A program made the translations under genes and the position numbers. DNA of 64,000 bases from assembly GCA_019828545.1 (NCBI GenBank), contig JACVRA010000161.1:1-64000 (forward strand), given 5' to 3'. The stretch comes from Paracamarosporium sp. OC-R06-R3 (Eukaryota > Ascomycota > Dothideomycetes > Pleosporales > Didymosphaeriaceae). Shown piece after piece: positions 57,227 through 64,000 of the stretch (the first letter of the stretch is position 1; the number at the start of each line of letters is the position of its first letter). Under the pieces are notes generated by a model. That model was not told where the DNA came from. It worked only from the letters and a program-made list of their open reading frames with translations, and made no database searches.

Positions 57227-59207
57227 CTAGCCTATCAACCCTTTCCTGTCTGTATGCTCCGAAAGTCGATAGTTCTTGAGCATGAACACCCAAAGGAAAC
57301 TAGGTACCCAAGCGCAAGTACCAACAATGACCATCAACCTCTGCGCATCGCCGTATGCATGAACAAGCGCTTGCCTTTCTGGGCTCTCCCATGGAAGAGC
57401 AAGTTGTACTGGGAGCGAGGCGTAGATCGACGTGGTCTGATTCTTGGATGCTTCTGGCAGATACTGCATTAGCCTTGTAGGAACAGTCTGCGTCCAGATC
57501 GCGGCCGAGATAGTCTGACCAACTGATCCTCCTATAGACGTTATCATGCCTAGCATTGCGACAGCAACAGCAACGTTCTCGTGAGGCACAGCCGCCATGA
57601 CCGCAAGTTGTTCGATCATGACAAGAGAGCCACCAAACATGCTGCCAAGAACCTCGACCATGACCAGAAGACCGATAGCGGTGTTTGGTTGTCGGAAATG
57701 TATCATGAGGCCGGTCAAGAGCATTTGGATCGGGACAATAATAACGGCGAACCACTTGAAGCGATCGGTGTACTTGAAGACGAAGGAGATTATGACGGCC
57801 CAAGCGCAGCTGACGATATTGAAGATGTTGGTGATGTAGCCGGCCTTGGCAACGGAAAGCTGGAAGACGACCTGTAGATACGAACCGAAGTACATCTTAT
57901 ACGAGCTTCTAAGTTTAGCTAACGTTCCTTTCGCTTTCTGGGTCAATACTCACTAAAAGGCGACCCATGAATTGCAACCCAACATACAAGCGGCTACAAC
58001 GGTTCGATTCGTCATGAGATGGAAAGGAAAGAAGGTTTTTGGAGCCCAAAATCGCTCCCAGGCAGCGAAGAGCGCGAGTGAGACTAAACCAAATACGATC
58101 ATGCATATGATCATCGGCGACTTCCATCCATCTGTCTGGTATGCAGCAAGACTGAAAGGCAGCAGAAATATTGAGAAGCCACCGCAGACCAAAAGAAGAC
58201 CGATTACTTATGAGATGAGCTTGAGCCATATGCTAGTGGAGTTTTGACTCACCATCAAATTCAATGCACCAGTGTCTGATGCTCTGTAAAAGAGTACGAC
58301 CGCTCTTCTCCCTAATCATTACGCCTTTCTTCTCTGCTCTTCTCGACATGATGAGGAATATAGTCCAGAACGGTAAGCACATGAATGGCGTAATTATGGC
58401 AAATGCACCATAACCCCACCTCCAACTGACTTTGTCTAGAAATGTCTGACCCAGTTCTGGTCCGGCAAAGGTGTTGCATATGTAGGGTGTCGACGTGAAT
58501 GCAAGCCAGATTGCGCGGTTCTTGAGCTTGGAAGTGTCTGCAATGAAGATGTCAAGCACATATTTCATACCGTTCATGCCGGTCCAATAGAAGACTTGAG
58601 CTGCACAGTAAGTTTGCACATTTTGGCAGACAGCCATCAAAATCAAGGCTACGAGTGGTTAGCGAAGCATGACTTAGGAACTTAGTTTCGTACAAAGAAG
58701 AACGCTTATGAGGCATAGTATGAAGCCCTGCGGACGTCCAACGAGATCGATAAATTTAGCGAGCGGTAGCTTCGAGATGCCCCCAATAAGATTGGCTACA
58801 ATGCCAGTTATTCCAGTCAGTCCATGCAATAGAAACTCAGACGTGACATATGGCGTCCACGAATAGTTTGATTGCTGCTGGAGTGAGTCGGTAAAACTGA
58901 TCAACCAAATGCTATAGCCCATATTAGCCTTGTACATCAAGGCCACTGTCCATGATCGATATACTTACAATATATACGCTGCGATGAGCCACTCTTTTGT
59001 CCAAACTAGAGTGATAGCTTCCATCTTCTTCAACCCGATGGGCTGGTTCGAGTCGATCGATTCCATATCTTCGGGTTTCTGGGGCAGGCTTTCGCTGTCC
59101 GCTTTAGGTTTCTCCATCACGGTGATTGTCTTGTCCTTTCCATCATGACTTTGTGTGACGGACGAGTCCACACCTTGAACATGAGGTACCGTCCCAATTG
59201 AGGCCAT
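57227..59207 (-). CDS. MFS transporter, siderophore-iron transporter (ARN/SIT/MirB) family
   Basis: A 14-helix-type major facilitator of the fungal siderophore transporter family. The start at 59207 gives a polar cytosolic N-terminus, then MEAITLVWTKEWLIAAYI. Later exons give WLISFTDSLQQQSNYSWTPY, the family block SKLKNRAIWLAFTSTPYICN followed by FAGPELGQTFL and WRWGYGAFAIITPFMCLPFW, then RTVVAACMLGCNSWVAF and QVVFQLSVAKAGYITNIFNI. The end is the conserved YRLSEHTDRKGLIG. About six introns are implied. Known members import ferric siderophores, and a few export small molecules. Being the nearest transporter to the RiPP-like pair it might move the peptide, but iron uptake is the default reading. 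Confidence 0.9.
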
Positions 59208-60240
59208 TGCAGCTTCTGTGAACAAGTGCTACCTGGAAGACGTGCGAAGAAAAACAGAGCGATGATCATCAGTTAAAAGGCAAGAATGCTCGGACATGTC
59301 CGAGCTGAATGTTCTGGCTCCCTATTCCTACCTTACACCACCCGTTGTCACCCCACGTACAATGATACCTAACTGCTCAGGATCACACTTATGCGAATCG
59401 CTACAGGCCATGCGTCGTAACCGAGCCATTAGGGAGACATTTCCGAGGAGTTTTTTCTTTGAGCCGTCTTTCAAAAGTGCAAGTGACAACCTGCAGGCAC
59501 ATGACTGGTGGAATGCTGAGATCTATTGTCGAAATAAGCAGTAGGTGTGCGAATATGGCATCGGTTCGAGTTCAGTGCATGATCAGGATGATCTGATAAG
59601 ATGGATTAGATTAAATTTTTCACTCTAGCGGCTGGGCGTCTTGACGACTGAGCGGCAGTCAAAGTTCGCGCCTTCCTTACTCCATCTCGATCGTCACCAG
59701 AATGCGCTGATCAACAGCCTGGTGTTTGCGGCTTTGTGATTTTTAGAAGGGCTAAAATCACTGGATCTTTGTACGATTGTTCATTACTGATCTTGATGTT
59801 TCAGCGATCGTGTGGAAGACCGCGCCTCAAATGCCAATCCTTCGCCAAGTCCTTTGCGAACATGACTCTCCTCGAGACCTCTTGCCAAGTAAGCATGTGC
59901 TCTCGGCAGTAAGGGTCGCAAAACTGCCCATGTAGATCAGACGCAAAGACCTCCCATCTATGCCTCCATAGCTACTTCTTCGTCGTATTACCATGCTCAA
60001 GTTTTTCTAACATCAAAAATATCGGGCAAGCAATACATACCGTGGTGTGGTGCTATGAGCAAGGAAGATATTGTATTGAAAGAGGAGCACGCAGCCTAAG
60101 AACATCACACAACCTCGTATCACTACTACGAGCAAGATTCAAATGTGGGGAGGTTTGATCTCATCCTACGACACCGCATCCAACCGATTCTTGCAGACCA
60201 TAGAAATCGTACCTGGTCGGTTTCTCATCTCTTCAAAGTT
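59208..60240. other. Intergenic region, no recognised gene
   Basis: This is the upstream region of the siderophore-type transporter and the 3' flank of the HAD gene. Two GATCAG/CTGATC-type palindromic hexamers occur but nothing is assignable. No coding signal. Confidence 0.5.
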
Positions 60241-60957
60241 TCACGTTTCGTTGAGTCTCTCGATTTCTCCAAGCAGGCCTTCCATGCTCTCTAAAAACCC
60301 ATCGAACTCTACTTTCAGCGTATCCATGTTCTCCTCAACGTCGTCCGTCCAACGCCTAACGTATACCGTCTTGATACCCACCTCCTTCGCACCGCGCAAA
60401 TCCCACGCATGTGCCGCTACTTTGACCACCTCATGAGGTTGCGCATCAATGAGCTGGAGGACTTTGTGGTATGCTTCCGCAGCAGGCATGTACAGTCCGA
60501 GCAGCTCGGATGAGAAGAGCATATCGAACTCGGAAGTGAGGCCAGAAGAACCGACAATGTCGAGCTGCAGACGCGTACTCCCATTTGCATGAACGAAAGT
60601 TTCTAATCCAGCAGACCGGAGAGTTTGCAATGCAGGAGCGACGTCGGGCCACGCCTTTTGCTTATGGAACGCGCGGACTGCCTTATGTCGGGCCTCAGTA
60701 TCGAATTGTGATGATAGATGTGAGAATTCGTGGCTGAGTACAAGGTCGAACGCTCGGGCCAATGTAGTGTCGAAGGATTCAACGGGCTGGTCGGCTTCAA
60801 CGCGGGCACGGTTTAGGTCAAAGTACTGTTGACGCCATCGGAGTGCTAAAGACGATGCCTCGTCAGATTTTACGGTGGTGGGGAAGGCAGTGAGCACGCT
60901 GGAGTGCCAGTCGAGACAGGTTCCCATGAAGTCAAAGAGGATGGCTTTGACCGGCAT
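60241..60957 (-). CDS. HAD-superfamily hydrolase, haloacid dehalogenase type II-like
   Basis: This single-exon gene encodes 238 residues from MPVKAILFDFMGTCLDWHSS (start 60957; an in-frame ATG at 60975 adds six residues). HAD motif I is DFMGTCLDW with the nucleophile Asp. Motif II is in TFVHANGSTRLQL, where Asn replaces the more usual Ser/Thr context. The cap region follows, with DMLFSSELLGLYMPAAEAYH, whose Leu-Tyr-Met-Pro stands where many members have a Lys-Pro step. The last motif is VVKVAAHAWDLRGAKEVGIK, matching the AxHxWD variant of fungal haloacid dehalogenase-like proteins. The missing Lys could reduce or alter activity. The physiological substrate is unknown. Confidence 0.88.
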   Translation of the reverse strand: MPVKAILFDFMGTCLDWHSSVLTAFPTTVKSDEASSLALRWRQQYFDLNRARVEADQPVESFDTTLARAFDLVLSHEFSHLSSQFDTEARHKAVRAFHKQKAWPDVAPALQTLRSAGLETFVHANGSTRLQLDIVGSSGLTSEFDMLFSSELLGLYMPAAEAYHKVLQLIDAQPHEVVKVAAHAWDLRGAKEVGIKTVYVRRWTDDVEENMDTLKVEFDGFLESMEGLLGEIERLNET

Positions 60958-62222
60958 TGTGAGATTATACTTCACCTGATGAACAGAAGTATTGCAAGAG
61001 AGTGGTGCACCTGTTCAGATGGTCCCTTCAGTGAATCATAGAATTTTGCGTTTTTAACACTGAATTAATTGATCTCAGTACGTGGATGTGGATGTGTATC
61101 CTCAAAGTAGAGGTTCGTGCTTGGTAATCCTTCATATTATTCATCGTCAGCAGGAGCGCGGGGTAGATCGGCTGGTACGCAAGTATCCTCATTTAAGCTA
61201 GGAATCACAATATCACGCACCTCCATACTACCCGCATAATTCTCTTATGCAACAATAATGCCTAGCGCACTGTCTCGGTTCGCTCTCCAGGTGCCTGCCT
61301 CGATTTTACACTCCACGAGCACAGCTACAGCTACAACTGCCTCCACGGACGGCCCCATTTTCTCAGAATGATCGATCCGAACGATTTGTTCTTTGGAGGC
61401 CTGATAAAGGACCTCAAAATAGGCCCCTAGGACTTACCTAAGTATACAAGCCCCAACGCCACATCAATGTGGGCTGCACACGCTCAGCTGCCGACACACG
61501 TGTATCTGCGCCCCGGATTTTATCCCAGCCGAACATCACTTCTATCAACACCTGAAACCGCCACATTACCTGTGTTCATGAGAACGAGATTCTGACAGCT
61601 CGCCAAGCGTCAGCGGCCCTACAAATAGCCCTGTATACATGCAAATGTCTCGCTTGGTTATCCAATGAGTGCTGTTTCACAAGTAAGATACAGGTAGTGT
61701 CAGCAGCTTAATTACCGTACGGTAAGCTGAGTTTGGGAATGAAGAGAATAGTCGTGCACGTGGATGGCTTGGCTGCGGCTGAGTAGTTGGGGCGTGAGGG
61801 GCTGAAGTGCTGCCACCAACAGGACTAGTTTGATTGTGAGAGGAGACGGCGAATTAGACCTAGGAGAGCCACGATGGAGTTGGTTACGGGTGAGAAGAGA
61901 TGAGGGCGCAGTCCTCGTCTGATTCTTGTATGTCTCGTGCTGGATGACGATGTTACTTTGGAAAGAGGGGCGAAGCTCGGAAGAGGTTACAGACAAGGCA
62001 AAATGGCTGAACTTCAGCTCAGTATGATGACAGTGAAGAATGTTCTCATGGTTTTGATGGCTATGGGAATTGTATAAAGCATGCTTGTATCTTCACGATT
62101 TCTTCCATCATCACAACATCGCATCACATCTTCTCTTCTACAAACACCACTTCAAACAACCAAGTCTCTTAACTCAATCACTTCAGTCTTTTTCAAAGCA
62201 CCAACAAACCTTCACACTCAAA
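60958..62222. other. Intergenic region upstream of the small secreted protein
   Basis: These 1.26 kb lie between divergent genes. A short palindromic TTACCGTACGGTAAG sits at about 61712-61726. The last 120 bp before 62223 are C/A-rich leader. No other gene is supported. Confidence 0.5.
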
Positions 62223-62609
62223 ATGTACTCCTTCATCACCCTCACCACCCTCTTCGCCGCCGCTCTGGCCGCCCCCGCCAGGCAGGCTCGCCAAACTCTC
62301 CCAACTCTCAACTTTGCTGTCTCCAACGACGTTTCCGGAGCACAAGTCGGCAGCTCCATCCTTGCCGATGGCAACGCTGTTACCTTCAGCCATGTCTTCG
62401 CCGGCACGGCTCTCGACCGCGACGGTGCCATCATTGCTACCAGCATCCAGTCAACCTCGAACGGCGCTGGAATCTTCTGCATCATAAATGATGGCGAAGG
62501 CAACCAAGTTGGTCTCTTGAACGAGCAAAAGACCTTCGTCGACTTGGATGGCCAGGAGGGCGCCGTTGAGACAGACGTCAGTGCTTTCACGCTCCTGTGC
62601 GAGGCATAA
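62223..62609 (+). CDS. Small secreted protein, 128 aa, candidate effector
   Basis: From the ATG at 62223 the protein starts with a signal peptide (YSFITLTTLFAAALAAPARQ), then a short basic proregion (ARQARQ) and a compact domain (LNFAVSNDVSGAQVGSSILA, TFSHVFAGTALDRDGAIIAT). There are two cysteines, one in AGIFCIINDG and one in the last residues TLLCEA, which may form one disulphide. The upstream open frame reaches 62070 but the extension lacks a signal peptide. No family is recognised by name; the fold looks beta-rich. Its size, secretion and lack of enzyme motifs fit an effector-like or cell-wall protein, without proof. Confidence 0.8.
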   Translation: MYSFITLTTLFAAALAAPARQARQTLPTLNFAVSNDVSGAQVGSSILADGNAVTFSHVFAGTALDRDGAIIATSIQSTSNGAGIFCIINDGEGNQVGLLNEQKTFVDLDGQEGAVETDVSAFTLLCEA

Positions 62610-64000
62610 ACGAAAGATGATGATGAAACTTGTGGAAAAGATGGTTGCGGAGTAGAGAGTCAAGAGATGTGGTAATCAAACGGTCCTTATTGGGTTTTGC
62701 ATAGCGTTGGGGTTTCGGATATTGCATTTGGATTTCATCATTCCTTTGCCTACGTGCTTGACAGACAGCACCTTCCTATCCTTAATTGTAATTCTTTATT
62801 ATCAATCAAATCATTCTATCATAATATTGTTTGACCATCATAAATACTGTTCTTACGCTTATTCCAGAAAATTTCATGAACTATTCTCACTGAGCTACTT
62901 CGTAAACCGCTGCTTTTCTTGGGCACAACATCAGATCATCATCGATATTTTCTTTCAATGTAGATGACACAGATAAGGGATGACCACATTGCGGGTTCTT
63001 ACGTCATCTAAACAGCTTGAGCTTGAGCACTCACCTAGTCGTGATCTAGCGATAGAGGAAACCATATTTCCATATTCCAATAACAGACGTGTTCAACTAA
63101 TATAGACTTATCTTAGAATTTGGAACGCAAGGCCACCGTCTATCCATGATCGTACGTGCAGAACAAACATAGTAGAATTAACATTTGCTTCCGTATCTCC
63201 CATATCCCCTAAAAAGTTCAGAGAAAATGCTACCAACCAATCAGATTCTGAACCCAAAAATTTCACTACACTCTCAAGAATGATCCCTGGATTGGCCAGC
63301 TATGAAGGTTTCACTTCCATTTTTCATACCTGAACAGATCGTCGTTCTCATGGTCTATACGTCTTCTGAAGACATTGGAAGAGTAGATAATCTATCTCCT
63401 AGTGCCGTAGATACACACCTAATATCTGAGTTGCTAAGCGGGCGAGTGATGTTATTTGTGTCGATCGTTGTCGCTCTAGGTTACGGAATACCAGGTTACA
63501 CGGAATTAGTAGGACTAAACAGGTAAGAGAAGCACGTGAGTTGGCGGAAAGCCGTCAGACGTAGTATATAGGATTACGTTAGTGATGCGTGAGAGTCGTC
63601 CTGCGTAAGGAACTTCATTTTTAACTATGCGCTGCTGTTCGTACGTGAAAGTGGCGCAAAGGCTGGGCTCATGAGACAGACGAGAAGATTTATATTCATA
63701 AAGTGCTTCACCTGACGTCTATTGCAAAGCTAGTAATGATATTGATGAAACTTCATGGTATCAAATTCGTAATCTATAGCGGCAAGGACGCCACGCAATA
63801 TATTTCGCTAGTAAAGACACAACGCATACTGCACTCCCAGCATTACCGCCTTACACAGCAGCATGCGAGCTATACCCCCCCTCGCTCACGACGACGCCAC
63901 CTTCCGCGCGCAACGGAAAGCTCTGCGCCCTCTGCATGCCCCACTGCTGCTCCCTGACCAACCTCATCGGGCCCCTCACAAAACAGCTCATCAAATCCGT
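62610..64000. other. Intergenic region to window edge; possible truncated gene at the end
   Basis: Mostly A/T-rich non-coding DNA with short frames. From about 63860 the base composition turns sharply G/C-rich and frames are open to the edge on both strands (plus strand reading includes GKLCALCMPHCCSLTNLIGP). This may be the end of a gene lying beyond 64000, but strand and family cannot be decided from 140 bp. Confidence 0.35.

Overview
The window is nuclear DNA of a filamentous ascomycete, probably a Dothideomycete of the Pleosporales type. The evidence is short introns (about 45-60 nt, with GTAAGT/GTGAGT-like donors and CTAAC/CTGAC-like branch sites), single genes on alternating strands, and typical fungal families: Zn2Cys6 and Fungal_trans regulators, PTH11-like receptors, a UstYa/DUF3328 protein, a siderophore-type MFS and STAND-N/ankyrin proteins. 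The class assignment is inference. I support 29 protein-coding genes and recognised no tRNA, rRNA, CRISPR or transposon. Splice sites were read by eye from frame continuity.

Layout. 0.4-9.4 kb: MDR oxidoreductase, secreted PhoD-type phosphatase, F-box protein, and a PARP with BRCT-WGR-PARP architecture. 12.3-28.7 kb: a zinc-finger-like hypothetical, a STAND-N/ankyrin protein, a Zn2Cys6 regulator next to a FAD amine/amino-acid oxidase-like enzyme, a 69-residue intron-containing gene, two coiled-coil proteins and a secreted histidine phosphatase. 29.1-43.1 kb: nine consecutive genes that look like a catabolic cluster, with two metallo-beta-lactamase-fold lactonases, two carboxymuconolactone-decarboxylase-like proteins, two 3-hydroxyisobutyrate-dehydrogenase-like enzymes, one zinc alcohol dehydrogenase, one C2H2/Fungal_trans regulator and one Dal5/Tna1-type permease. 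45.8-51.5 kb: two PTH11-like seven-helix receptors flank a secreted histidine acid phosphatase. 52.8-59.2 kb: a candidate RiPP locus. 60-64 kb: a HAD-type dehalogenase-like enzyme and a small secreted protein.

The most striking feature is the gene at 52837-53658 (minus). It encodes a secretory precursor made almost entirely of 23 copies of the pentapeptide DLSGL, nearly all separated by Kex2-type Lys-Arg sites. The last copy stops exactly at DLSGL. About 1.4 kb away and divergently transcribed is a three-exon UstYa-like (DUF3328) gene with both HxxHC motifs, and beyond that a siderophore-family MFS exporter or importer. Precursor plus UstYa is the hallmark of fungal dikaritin-type RiPPs (ustiloxin, phomopsin and victorin families). 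This core lacks aromatic residues and I know of no described product with it, so it may be an undescribed peptide family.

The catabolic cluster suggests a pathway in which a permease imports an aromatic or lactone-containing compound, lactonases open rings, dehydrogenases oxidise hydroxy-acids and aldehydes, and the resident regulator controls expression. The substrate cannot be read from sequence.
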